The notes below the pieces were generated by a model. That model did no database searches. It was not told the DNA's origin and saw only the letters and a program-made list of their open reading frames with translations. Below are positions 1 to 7,023 of a stretch of 9,280 nt of DNA, in pieces (the first letter of the stretch is position 1; each line of letters starts with the position of its first letter). Both the position numbers and the translations under genes were made by a program. This DNA comes from Actinomycetota bacterium (GTDB lineage Bacteria; Actinomycetota; Humimicrobiia; Humimicrobiales; Humimicrobiaceae), in contig DNFX01000148.1 in assembly GCA_003486795.1 (NCBI GenBank), forward strand, positions 501 through 9,780, read 5' to 3'.

Positions 1-143
1 GTACTTTTATAGCTTTCCTCTTCAGCATTTACTGTCTTTTCTGCCCAAGACTTATAAATCAGTGGTGATGAATCCCACCATACTTCCATATTATCAGAAG
101 TAGCAGATAATCTTTCTATGGCACATTTTTTGTAATCTTGCAT
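1..143 (-). CDS. Probable transaldolase-family protein, N-terminal fragment
   Basis: This gene runs off the left edge; only the first 47 residues are present. It starts at ATG 143-141 behind a GGAGAG Shine-Dalgarno site five to six bases upstream, which supports the start. The visible protein begins MQDYKKCAIERLSATSDNME and continues with VWWDSSPLIYKSW. The WWDSSPL-type motif near residues 23-30 resembles, from memory, the N-terminus of long (about 400-residue) transaldolase-family proteins found in sugar operons. The catalytic lysine and the barrel lie outside the window, so the assignment rests on a short stretch. Transaldolases move or release three-carbon dihydroxyacetone units between sugar phosphates, which would suit the sugar kinase and transporter upstream. 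It is 202 bases downstream of the E1 beta gene, on the same strand. It could be another enzyme with a similar start. Confidence 0.45.
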   Translation of the reverse strand, partial: MQDYKKCAIERLSATSDNMEVWWDSSPLIYKSWAEKTVNAEEESYKS

Positions 144-246
144 AATCTCTCCAAACTTTAAAATTGTTTATATTTTCTTTAAGAAACAAAAATTATTTTT
201 TAAATAAATTTTTATTGAAATATAATTATTTGCTTTTAACTATTTT

Positions 247-291
247 ACTTTCCAGGTTAAAAGTGCCTGTATTGCTTAAAACCTGGAAAGT
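247..291 (-). repeat. Inverted repeat between E1 beta and transaldolase-like gene
   Basis: ACTTTCCAGGTT at 247-258 is matched exactly by AACCTGGAAAGT at 280-291, a 12-bp perfect stem with a 21-base loop. It is more GC-rich than its surroundings, which makes chance less likely. On the coding (minus) strand the stem is followed by AAAATAG rather than a run of T, so it is not a canonical intrinsic terminator. It could be an mRNA processing or stabilising hairpin, an attenuator before the downstream gene, or an operator with widely spaced half-sites. Confidence 0.6.
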
Positions 292-345
292 ATCTTTAAA
301 CATCAAAAATATTAGAAAACTAAAAAATATTAATAAATACTCTTA

Positions 346-1335
346 CTATTCTTTACCCAGAACTTTTAGTATACCTTCTTTGATTTTTGCAACACTCGGT
401 ATCATCTCCTGTTCAAGTATATAGCTGTAAGGAACCGGACAGTTTCTGCCGGCAACACGTAATGGAGGAGCATCAAGATAATCAAAACCTTTTTCAATTG
501 CCTGAGTTATTACTTCACCCATAAAGCTTCCAAAACTGCATGCTTCCTCAACACAAAGTAATTTTCCGGTTTTCTCAACAGATGCCATAACTGTATCCAT
601 ATCAAGAGGTCTTATTGTCCTCAGGTCTACAACTTCACAATCAATTCCTTCTTTAACGAGTTCTTCTGCTGCTTCAAGAGATTTCTGAACCATATAAGAT
701 GAAGCAACTATGGTTATATCTTTACCCTGTCTCTTTACTTCTGCTTTGCCAAGAGGAATTGTATAAATACCTTCAGGAACTTCCTGAGCATATTTTTTAT
801 TTTTATACAATACTTTATGTTCAAGAAATACTACAGGATTATCATCACGAACTGAAGAAATAAGTAATCCTTTTGCATCGTAAGGACATGAAGGCATAAC
901 TACTTTTAAGCCGGGAACATGTGCGAATATTGCTTCAAGACTTTGTGAATGATGAGGTCCGAATCCTGCTCCACCTCCTGATGCTGTTCTAAGAACCATT
1001 GGTACTTTTGCCTTGCCACCAAACATATATCTGATTTTTGCAGCCTGATTATAAAGCTGATCCATACCGCATCCTATAAAATCTGAAAACATTATCTCAA
1101 GTATGGGCCTCATCCCTGTTACAGCAGCACCTGCGCTTGCACCTATTATAACTGCTTCAGAAATCGGTGTATCTCTGACACGTTCTTCTCCGAATTCTGC
1201 AAAAAGTCCGTTTGTAAGACCAAAAGAACCACCATATAAACCAATATCTTCTCCGATAAGGAAAACCCTTTCATCTTCCTTCATCACTTCTCGAATACCA
1301 TCTCTTATCGCTTCCAAGTAGGTTAGTTCACTCAT
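346..1335 (-). CDS. TPP-dependent dehydrogenase E1 component, beta subunit (acetoin/pyruvate dehydrogenase type)
   Basis: This 329-residue protein has the usual length for an E1 beta subunit of the pyruvate, branched-chain or acetoin dehydrogenase family. The beta subunit supplies half of the TPP site in an alpha2beta2 enzyme. Visible landmarks are GED at residues 28-30, RDTPISE at 54-60 (Glu60 matches the glutamate that activates the TPP aminopyrimidine), GPHHSQSLE at 126-134 with the conserved histidine pair, and the C-terminal transketolase-like domain from about residue 200 with VVDLRTIRPLD and VEEACSFGSFMGE. The C-terminus DAPPLRVAGRNCPVPYS is typical. The start has an AGGAGA site about seven bases upstream. 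The alpha gene ends 41 bases upstream, so the pair is surely co-transcribed. No E2 (lipoyl acyltransferase) or E3 gene follows; the next gene is transaldolase-like. AcoB-like is the closest description, but the substrate cannot be read from sequence. Confidence 0.93.
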   Translation of the reverse strand: MSELTYLEAIRDGIREVMKEDERVFLIGEDIGLYGGSFGLTNGLFAEFGEERVRDTPISEAVIIGASAGAAVTGMRPILEIMFSDFIGCGMDQLYNQAAKIRYMFGGKAKVPMVLRTASGGGAGFGPHHSQSLEAIFAHVPGLKVVMPSCPYDAKGLLISSVRDDNPVVFLEHKVLYKNKKYAQEVPEGIYTIPLGKAEVKRQGKDITIVASSYMVQKSLEAAEELVKEGIDCEVVDLRTIRPLDMDTVMASVEKTGKLLCVEEACSFGSFMGEVITQAIEKGFDYLDAPPLRVAGRNCPVPYSYILEQEMIPSVAKIKEGILKVLGKE

Positions 1336-1376
1336 TATAATTCTCCTTTTATCTAAAATTTAAAAAATAATAATTA

Positions 1377-2423
1377 TTAATCTGCATAAACATCTGTTTC
1401 AAGTTCACTAAGTTCAGGATAAGGGCTGGCTTCTGCAAAAGCTGCTGCTGCTTTAATATCCTCTATAGCCTTTTCTTCAATTTTTTTAGCTTCTTCTTCT
1501 GAAATAATGCCAGATTCAATTAAGAATTCTCTGTATCTTAAAATAGGATCATATTCTTTCCACTGCTCAACTTCTTCTTTTGTCCTGTAAACCTGAGAAT
1601 CATGTTTTGAATGACCTCTCTGGCGATAGGTCAAAGCTTCAATAAGTACAGGGCCCTTATTTTTTCTGCATTGTTCTGCAAAATGAGAAACAACGTTATA
1701 GACATCTACCAGGTTATTGCCATCTATTGTTACTCCTGTTATTCCATAAGCAGCTTTTCTGTCTGAAATTCTTTTTATTTTTGTAGATTTAACAATAGGT
1801 GTTGACATACCATACTGATTGTTTTCGCAATAGAATATAAGCGGCAGATCCCAGACTGCTGCAAGGTTTAAGGATTCATGGAAAATGCCTGTATTGGTCG
1901 ATGCATCACCTATAAAACCTATTACAATCCCGTCATTCTTTTTTAATTTATTTGTTAAAGCAGCCCCAACTGCAACTCCCATACCGCCGCCTACAATACC
2001 GTTAGCACCAAGATTATAGGTATCCATATCTGCAATGTGCATTGAACCGCCTTTGCCTTTGCAGTATCCGTTACCTTTTCCTATAAGTTCTGCCATCATA
2101 AGATTAATGTCAGCTTCTTTTGCTATACAGTGACCGTGCCCTCTGTGATGTGAAACTATCCAGTCATTTTTTCTTATAGCATTCATAGCGCCAACTGCAT
2201 TTGCTTCTTCGCCAATATACAGGTGGCACGTACCATAAATCTGACCTTTCAATATAAACTGTTCAACTTCCATTTCGAAATACCTTATCTGAAACATTCT
2301 TTTAAGCATTTCGATTTTCTGCTCTTTTTTCAGATCTTTGAATTTATCAGCAATTTTGTACTCCTTAAGATCTGTCAGTCTGTCTTTAATAATTGTGCAT
2401 TCTCTTACTGTGCATTCCTTCAA
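1377..2423 (-). CDS. TPP-dependent dehydrogenase E1 component, alpha subunit (acetoin/pyruvate dehydrogenase type)
   Basis: The 348-residue product is the E1 alpha partner of the following beta gene. Motifs seen: QIRYFEMEVEQF (45-56), HLYIGEEANAVG (67-78), HRGHGHCIAKEAD (93-105), GYCKGKGGSMHIAD (119-132), GANGIVGGG (139-147), the TPP/metal region GDASTNTGIFHESLN (172-186) with NN at 201-202, and the regulatory-loop region RQRGHSKHDSQVYR (267-280). The usual GDG of the TPP motif is GDA here. The start is TTG at 2423-2421, chosen because GAGGAGGA lies eight bases upstream and no ATG or GTG fits better. About 32 residues precede the family's usual start, beginning with a short internal repeat (KECTV/RECTI). 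The gene lies 128 bases after the kinase gene; that gap shows no clear promoter. In this family the enzyme decarboxylates a 2-oxoacid or cleaves acetoin and passes the acyl unit to a lipoyl E2. Confidence 0.93.
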   Translation of the reverse strand: MKECTVRECTIIKDRLTDLKEYKIADKFKDLKKEQKIEMLKRMFQIRYFEMEVEQFILKGQIYGTCHLYIGEEANAVGAMNAIRKNDWIVSHHRGHGHCIAKEADINLMMAELIGKGNGYCKGKGGSMHIADMDTYNLGANGIVGGGMGVAVGAALTNKLKKNDGIVIGFIGDASTNTGIFHESLNLAAVWDLPLIFYCENNQYGMSTPIVKSTKIKRISDRKAAYGITGVTIDGNNLVDVYNVVSHFAEQCRKNKGPVLIEALTYRQRGHSKHDSQVYRTKEEVEQWKEYDPILRYREFLIESGIISEEEAKKIEEKAIEDIKAAAAFAEASPYPELSELETDVYAD

Positions 2424-2551
2424 CTTAAAATCCTCCTCATATAATAATATTCAAACTAATAAAATAATTTACAAACATATTGGCGCCTTATTGCACTGGC
2501 TTTGATAAAAAATAAACAGAACTATAATAATATCCAAATAAATAAAATTTT

Positions 2552-4102
2552 TTAAATTTCTGAAAGAATATTCCGAAGCTCTGCTACCTTATCAAAAATT
2601 TCCTTTAAGGGACCGTTCAATATCTCTTCACGTTTTCTATAGACCTTATTGTAAAGCTCGCTGTTTGCTTTAATAGGTTTATAGGTATTTTTTACCTTAA
2701 CCCATTCTCTTAAAGTTTCTTTGATATCTGGAATATCTCCGGCACCATATGCTGCAAGAACAACATTTCCTATTCCTGCCCCTTCACTTCTCTGAAGGGT
2801 GATATAATTACTATTTAAAATATCTGCTTTCATCTGATTCCATAAATCGCTCTTGCTTCCGCCACCTATTACAGTAGTATCTTTTATATCAATACCTATT
2901 TCCCTGCATACGCTTACCCATGAAAGATACTCGAAAGCAATTGATTCCATGATGGATCTGTAAAGATGACCCAAACCGTTTCCACCGGAAAGCCCAAGCC
3001 ATGCAGCACTTGCATTCGGCCATATGGGATTTGATCTTCCCTGAAGAAACGGGAAAAATAATACTGCATTTGAACCCATCGGAATATGTTCAATAACTTT
3101 ATTCATCTTATCGTATGAATCATCACGGCCTTTTTCTTTAAGAATTTCATCTCTAAACCATCTTAGGCTCAGACCGCCAGCCGGAATAAAGCCCCAGTAT
3201 GTATACTGATTGTCCAAAGTGCTAAATCCTGTATTAAGCATTTTTGTTGCAGAGATATGTGTTGAAAATATTTCTGACAAAACTGTAAATATTGCAGCTG
3301 TACCGGCAACATCTGAACATGAACCGTTATCTATTACTGCTGAACCGAGATTTGACTGCATAATATCACCACTTCCTGCAATCAGAGGTATCCCTTCAAC
3401 AAGTCCGATTTTTTCGGCTTCTTTTTTGCTAAGCGTACCAACCACTTCCCATGGTTTTACAACTTTTGGCAGCAATTCATAAGGTATTCCTATTTCTTTT
3501 ATTTGTCTTTCTGACCAGTTCTTTTTCTGGGCATCAAAACCCACAATCCAACCTGACAAATGGCCCCAGTCTATAAAAGCATCTTTGGCTTTAAGTTCAC
3601 CAAGTCTTCCAAGGACATACTGCGCAGCAGAAACAGTTTTTCTAATTTTTCCGAATATATCTTTCTGCTTGTTCATAAACCACTTTAAAACGATGGGGGG
3701 CATATATGCGGAAACCTCAGGATTACCTGCTTCCTGAGCCCATATAGGTTCTGCATTCTTCTGTATGTAATCTGCTTCTTCTGTTGCTCTTCCATCAAGA
3801 AATGGAACATAAGGCCCGACTGGTTTCCAGTTATCGTCAATCGGAACAAGTCCGCAAATTATTCCACTGCAGGAAATTCCTCTTACATTTTTAGGGTTGA
3901 TATTGCTTTTTTTCATACATTCAGTAATTCCGTCAGTAACAACATTGTAAAACTGGTCAGGATCCATTTCCGCCCAGCCAGGTTTCGGATATTTTATTTC
4001 ATGTTCTCTGTACGCTTCACTAATCAGAGTACCGTCTATGGAATAAACTGCAATTTTGGTACCCATAGTTCCATTATCAAAGCCTATATAATATTGATTC
4101 AT
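2552..4102 (-). CDS. FGGY-family carbohydrate kinase, substrate unknown
   Basis: This is an ATP-dependent sugar kinase of the FGGY family (xylulose, gluconate, AI-2, ribulose kinases), 516 residues, within the family's usual 480-530. The first actin-like domain opens with YIGFDNGTMGTK (5-16; Asp9, Thr12, Lys16, phosphate binding). GSGDIMQSNLG at 243-253 contains the probable catalytic base Asp246. ATP-binding features follow: AGTAAIF (266-272), PFLQGRSNP (351-359) and the family signature IGGGSKSDLWNQMKADI (412-428). I prefer ATG 4102-4100 over an in-frame ATG two codons upstream, because AGGAG at 4113-4109 is six bases from the former and overlaps the latter. Compared with xylulokinases, the QMHG motif is replaced by the segment SGIICG (79-84), the WNDxR motif reads FLDGR (101-105), and GERTP reads GRSNP. 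So it is probably not a plain xylulokinase. It lies 100 bases after the permease gene and before the E1 genes, so it likely phosphorylates the imported sugar. Confidence 0.92.
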   Translation of the reverse strand: MNQYYIGFDNGTMGTKIAVYSIDGTLISEAYREHEIKYPKPGWAEMDPDQFYNVVTDGITECMKKSNINPKNVRGISCSGIICGLVPIDDNWKPVGPYVPFLDGRATEEADYIQKNAEPIWAQEAGNPEVSAYMPPIVLKWFMNKQKDIFGKIRKTVSAAQYVLGRLGELKAKDAFIDWGHLSGWIVGFDAQKKNWSERQIKEIGIPYELLPKVVKPWEVVGTLSKKEAEKIGLVEGIPLIAGSGDIMQSNLGSAVIDNGSCSDVAGTAAIFTVLSEIFSTHISATKMLNTGFSTLDNQYTYWGFIPAGGLSLRWFRDEILKEKGRDDSYDKMNKVIEHIPMGSNAVLFFPFLQGRSNPIWPNASAAWLGLSGGNGLGHLYRSIMESIAFEYLSWVSVCREIGIDIKDTTVIGGGSKSDLWNQMKADILNSNYITLQRSEGAGIGNVVLAAYGAGDIPDIKETLREWVKVKNTYKPIKANSELYNKVYRKREEILNGPLKEIFDKVAELRNILSEI

Positions 4103-4202
4103 TATCATCTCCTAAAATATACAATTAAACTTTAATTAACATCAGGCTTAACACCTGAATATTAAGTCACTGCCATAACTACATATTCATAGCTTGTTTA
4201 TT
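4103..4202 (-). other. Permease-kinase intergenic gap with weak hairpin
   Basis: This 100-base gap holds the kinase ribosome site and one short inverted repeat, TCAGG (4142-4146) with CCTGA (4154-4158), a 5-bp stem with a 7-base loop. There is no T-run and no convincing promoter, so read-through from the transporter genes into the kinase is the simplest view. Confidence 0.35.
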
Positions 4203-5198
4203 TTAATCCAGCTTTGTAAGTCTTTTCTTTCTCTGTGAAACCATATTTGTTATCGAGTCAAACGAAATAGCAGCAACTACTACTATACCGCTGACAGCAG
4301 TCTGCAGATAAGGTGATACACCGAAAAGAACAATTATATTCTGAATAACGATAATAATGGCAACACCTATAATTGCCCCAAGCGGATTTCCTATGCCACC
4401 TACCAGAGAAATTCCACCAATAACACCTGCAGCTATGGAATTAAGCGCCCATTCTGAACCTATACTTGGCTGGGCTGTTCCAAGCCTTGCTATCATGATA
4501 AGTCCGGCAAGAGCATATAGCATGCCTGCAAATGAAAATGCAAATATTCTGACAGGAGTTACAGGAAGACCAAGAATTTTGGCTGTTTCCCTGTTGTTTC
4601 CAATAGCATACATATATCTTCCGAGCCTTGTCAGTTTGACAATGATCAAAACTATTACCAGCACTATTAACATAATGACAAAAGGCATAGGCAGCGGACC
4701 CAGGCTTCCCTTTCCTAGAAAATAAATTGATTCAGGAATATTTAATACTGCCTGTCCTCTTGTAACTGTAAGATTGACACCGTTAAGTATGCCGACCATA
4801 CCAATTGTTACTACAAGCGAGTTAAGCCGCAGACCTGTTACCAGAGCTCCGTTTATGAAGCCTATAAAGGCTCCCAGGATAAGAATTAAAACAAAAATTA
4901 CAAACGGATTAAAATTGGTTCTTACCATAAATATTCCTGCTATTACTCCACAAAGAGCTGAAGTTGTTCCAACAGTCAGATCTATTTCTCCGAGCAGCAA
5001 AATGCAGGCCTGTCCCAGTGCCACAATGCCAAGAAATGCAAATTCCCTTGCCTGAGATCTGATATTGTACGCAGTCATAAAGTAAGGAGAGAAAATAGAT
5101 GCTATTATGATAAGAAAAAGAAATACAAGAAAGATGTTTGTCATCTTGTTTTTTCTTATCGCGTTAAAAAATAATTTAGCTTTTGAAGGTTCTCCCAT
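4203..5198 (-). CDS. Sugar ABC transporter permease, RbsC family
   Basis: This 331-residue integral membrane protein is the channel of a ribose-type (carbohydrate uptake class 2) importer and would act as a homodimer, since only one permease gene is present. About nine to ten hydrophobic segments can be seen, starting near residue 20 after a basic cytoplasmic N-terminus. Family landmarks are LLLGEIDLTVG (68-78), LRLNSLVVTIGMVGILNG (near 123-140), YAIGNNRETAKILGL (near 197-211) and the ATPase-contact region AAGVIGGISLVGGIGNPLGA (near 256-275). It ends in a basic tail, QRKKRLTKLD. The start follows AAAGGAGAAG, about eleven bases before the GGAG-proximal ATG, which is slightly long but clear. 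Only 27 bases separate it from the ATPase stop, as expected for co-translated transporter subunits. LsrC/LsrD, RhaP and RbsC belong to the same family, so the substrate is not determined by this gene. Confidence 0.94.
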   Translation of the reverse strand: MGEPSKAKLFFNAIRKNKMTNIFLVFLFLIIIASIFSPYFMTAYNIRSQAREFAFLGIVALGQACILLLGEIDLTVGTTSALCGVIAGIFMVRTNFNPFVIFVLILILGAFIGFINGALVTGLRLNSLVVTIGMVGILNGVNLTVTRGQAVLNIPESIYFLGKGSLGPLPMPFVIMLIVLVIVLIIVKLTRLGRYMYAIGNNRETAKILGLPVTPVRIFAFSFAGMLYALAGLIMIARLGTAQPSIGSEWALNSIAAGVIGGISLVGGIGNPLGAIIGVAIIIVIQNIIVLFGVSPYLQTAVSGIVVVAAISFDSITNMVSQRKKRLTKLD

Positions 5199-5225
5199 AA
5201 TTAATACTTCTCCTTTTATCTATAA

Positions 5226-6722
5226 TTAATTTTTGCTTAAACCCAGAATGGAATGCATGATATCTTTAATCTCTATTTTGCTTGTCTCAAACTCTTCAAC
5301 CTTCCTGCCTTTGTAAATAGTTATTATCCTGTTGGCGCACTTAACGAGTTCTTCAAGCTCTGAAGAGATTACAATTATTGAAACACCACTATCAGCAAGC
5401 TTTTTCATCAGCTTGTATATTTCCAGCTTGGCACCCACATCTATCCCTTTTGTGGGTTCGTCAAAAATGATTATTTTCGGTTTACCAAGCATTGAACGCC
5501 CGATAATTACTTTTTGCTGATTTCCACCGCTTAAAAACTGTATTTCCTTATTTAATGATGGTGTTTTTATATCATAGTCTTTTACAACCTGGTTTGCTAT
5601 AGTTGTTTCTCTTTTAGTTGCAAAGGTAAATTCACCGATTATCTGCTTTAGCAACGGCAATGTTATGTTCTCCTTCACACTTAAAATAGGGAAAATACCC
5701 TGTGACCTTCTTTCTTCCGGTAAGTATACTATTCCGTTTTTGACAGATTTGCTTACATTTCCAAGTTTATAATTTCTGCCGTAAAGCTTTACATTTCCTT
5801 TAGCAGCTGAGAGATATCCATAAATAGTCTGCGCTATTTCTGAACGGCCTGCTCCTACAAGACCAGCAAAACCAAGAATTTCTCCTTTTTTAAGTTTAAA
5901 ACTTACATCTGCGAATCTTTCACCAGATAAATTTTCCACCTCAAGTACTATTTCATCAGATATTTTTTCAGGATAGAATGTCATTGTCAGGTCAATATCC
6001 CTACCGGTCATCTGACGCATAACTTCCTGGATGTTCGTATCTTCTATTTTTGAATGTGCAACTTTTTCGCCATTGCTTAAAACAGTTATCTCATCACCTA
6101 TTGAAAATATTTCTTCAATTTTGTGTGAAACAAATATAACTGCTTTATTATCTGCTTTTAATTCCTCTATTACCTTGAACAGTCTCTCTACATCCTGAAG
6201 ACCAAGACTTGTTGTAGGTTCATCAAGCATTACAATCTCAGATCCCTGAAATGCTATCGCCCTTGCAATCTGCAGAAGCTGCTGCTCTGATATAGAAATA
6301 TCTTCAACTATATCACTTGGTTTTGATGTTATATGAAATTTTTCAAGAAAAGGAACAGCTCTTTTATATAAGTCTCTGTTGTTTACAAGCATACTTCTTG
6401 AACCAGATTTTGCAAAAGGCATAAAAAGATTTTCCGCCACTGTCATGCTTCTGAAAAGGTCCAGCTCCTGAGGTACGTAAGCAACTTTCTGATACATTCT
6501 TTTATCTTTCACAGCATCCACGCCATTAATATATACTTTTCCTTCATCAGGAATACGCAAACCTGTTAATATTCTAGCTATTGTACTCTTCCCGGCACCA
6601 TTTTCACCCATAAGGCAATGAACTTTGCCTTTTTCAAAATCAATACTTACATTTTTTAAAGCAACTACACCAGGATATACTTTAGTTATATTTTCCAGCA
6701 CCAATACTTTTTGGTTTTCCAT
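5226..6722 (-). CDS. Sugar ABC transporter ATPase, two-domain RbsA/MglA family
   Basis: The 498-residue protein has two fused nucleotide-binding domains, the layout of RbsA, MglA and LsrA. Domain 1 has Walker A GENGAGKST (39-47), Q-loop VPQE (83-86), a degenerate signature ISISEQQLLQIARAIA (142-157), Walker B IVMLDEPTTSLG (163-174) and the switch histidine in FVSHKIEE (197-204). Domain 2 has a degenerate Walker A lacking the lysine, GLVGAGRSE (287-295), then YLPEERRSQG (333-342), a full signature LSGGNQQK (397-404) and Walker B IIIFDEPTKGIDVG (417-430). The lysine loss in domain 2 is normal for this family, so the gene looks intact. It powers the permease encoded next. Its ribosome site (GAAAGA, about nine bases from ATG) is weak compared with its neighbours. 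It follows the binding-protein gene after a structured 320-base gap, which probably lowers its expression relative to that protein. Confidence 0.95.
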   Translation of the reverse strand: MENQKVLVLENITKVYPGVVALKNVSIDFEKGKVHCLMGENGAGKSTIARILTGLRIPDEGKVYINGVDAVKDKRMYQKVAYVPQELDLFRSMTVAENLFMPFAKSGSRSMLVNNRDLYKRAVPFLEKFHITSKPSDIVEDISISEQQLLQIARAIAFQGSEIVMLDEPTTSLGLQDVERLFKVIEELKADNKAVIFVSHKIEEIFSIGDEITVLSNGEKVAHSKIEDTNIQEVMRQMTGRDIDLTMTFYPEKISDEIVLEVENLSGERFADVSFKLKKGEILGFAGLVGAGRSEIAQTIYGYLSAAKGNVKLYGRNYKLGNVSKSVKNGIVYLPEERRSQGIFPILSVKENITLPLLKQIIGEFTFATKRETTIANQVVKDYDIKTPSLNKEIQFLSGGNQQKVIIGRSMLGKPKIIIFDEPTKGIDVGAKLEIYKLMKKLADSGVSIIVISSELEELVKCANRIITIYKGRKVEEFETSKIEIKDIMHSILGLSKN

Positions 6723-6738
6723 ATTTAAATCTTTCTTT

Positions 6739-6756
6739 GTAAATTTAGTAATTTAC
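6739..6756 (-). repeat. Short hairpin just upstream of the ATPase ribosome site
   Basis: GTAAATT (6739-6745) and AATTTAC (6750-6756) form a perfect 7-bp stem with a 4-base loop. It ends about 17 bases before the ATPase start codon, close to the weak ribosome site. It is very AT-rich, so chance formation is possible. Confidence 0.35.
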
Positions 6757-6763
6757 TTTTTTG

Positions 6764-6794
6764 AAATAAACATAATTTGTAAATATGTTTATTT
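6764..6794 (-). repeat. 11-bp AT-rich inverted repeat upstream of the ATPase gene
   Basis: AAATAAACATA (6764-6774) is matched exactly by TATGTTTATTT (6784-6794) across a 9-base spacer. The dyad could be a hairpin in the mRNA or a DNA operator. The low GC content lowers the hairpin stability. Confidence 0.45.
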
Positions 6795-6884
6795 ATATAT
6801 CCTTTTACTCTATAGTTAATATTTTTCAATAAATTATTTAATATTATTTTCAATCAAGCGTTATCTCTTAAAGCTTTTAAACTC

Positions 6885-6923
6885 TTTGAAGCTGGGATAC
6901 CCTAAGGCAGTCCCAGCTTCAAA
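6885..6923 (-). repeat. 13-bp perfect stem-loop after the binding-protein gene
   Basis: TTTGAAGCTGGGA (6885-6897) pairs perfectly with TCCCAGCTTCAAA (6911-6923) around a 13-base loop. It is the strongest secondary-structure element in the window. On the coding strand the 3' arm is followed by AGAGTTTAAAAGC, so a Rho-independent terminator is not well supported. A transcript 3'-end protector or partial terminator between the binding-protein and ATPase genes is the best reading. Confidence 0.75.
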
Positions 6924-6987
6924 AACATTCATGTTTTATTATTTATAAATACCAGTGTTTTTTAAAAATCCTGATATTTTGTCTTTT

Positions 6988-7023
6988 ATGTATTTTCAAT
7001 ATTTGTGCTTTTTCAAAATACAT
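6988..7023 (-). repeat. 9-bp inverted repeat just after the binding-protein stop
   Basis: ATGTATTTT (6988-6996) matches AAAATACAT (7015-7023) with an 18-base spacer, starting 20 bases after the stop codon. The stem is AT-rich with a long loop, so its stability is doubtful. Confidence 0.3.

Noticed and set aside
164..424. Plus-strand open frame of 86 codons
   Set aside because: It begins with TTG without a ribosome site, runs through AT-rich intergenic sequence and the inverted repeat, and ends antisense to the well-supported E1 beta C-terminus. Its composition is low-complexity (many K, N, L, I).
346..2423. Split transketolase (two-subunit, as in apiose catabolism)
   Set aside because: The alpha subunit has clear 2-oxoacid/acetoin dehydrogenase E1 motifs (HRGHGHCIAKEAD, GYCKGKGGSMHIAD, phosphorylation-loop region) that transketolase N-terminal halves lack.
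2440..2533. Direct repeat TATAATAATAT at 2440-2450 and 2523-2533
   Set aside because: Eleven bases of pure A/T in a very AT-rich gap is expected by chance; no matching -35 boxes were found.
2552..4102. Naming the kinase xylB
   Set aside because: The QMHG and WNDxR motifs of xylulokinases are not present.
4357..5055. Two plus-strand open frames antisense to the permease
   Set aside because: They are complements of hydrophobic permease codons, rich in P, T, I and R, with no start signals.
6625..6819. Plus-strand open frame of 64 codons
   Set aside because: It is antisense to the ATPase N-terminus and continues into the AT-rich gap; no ribosome site or recognisable domain.
6885..6923. Calling the 13-bp stem a Rho-independent terminator
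   Set aside because: On the coding strand the 3' arm is followed by AGAGTTTAAAAGC, not by a T-run, and the transporter genes continue downstream.
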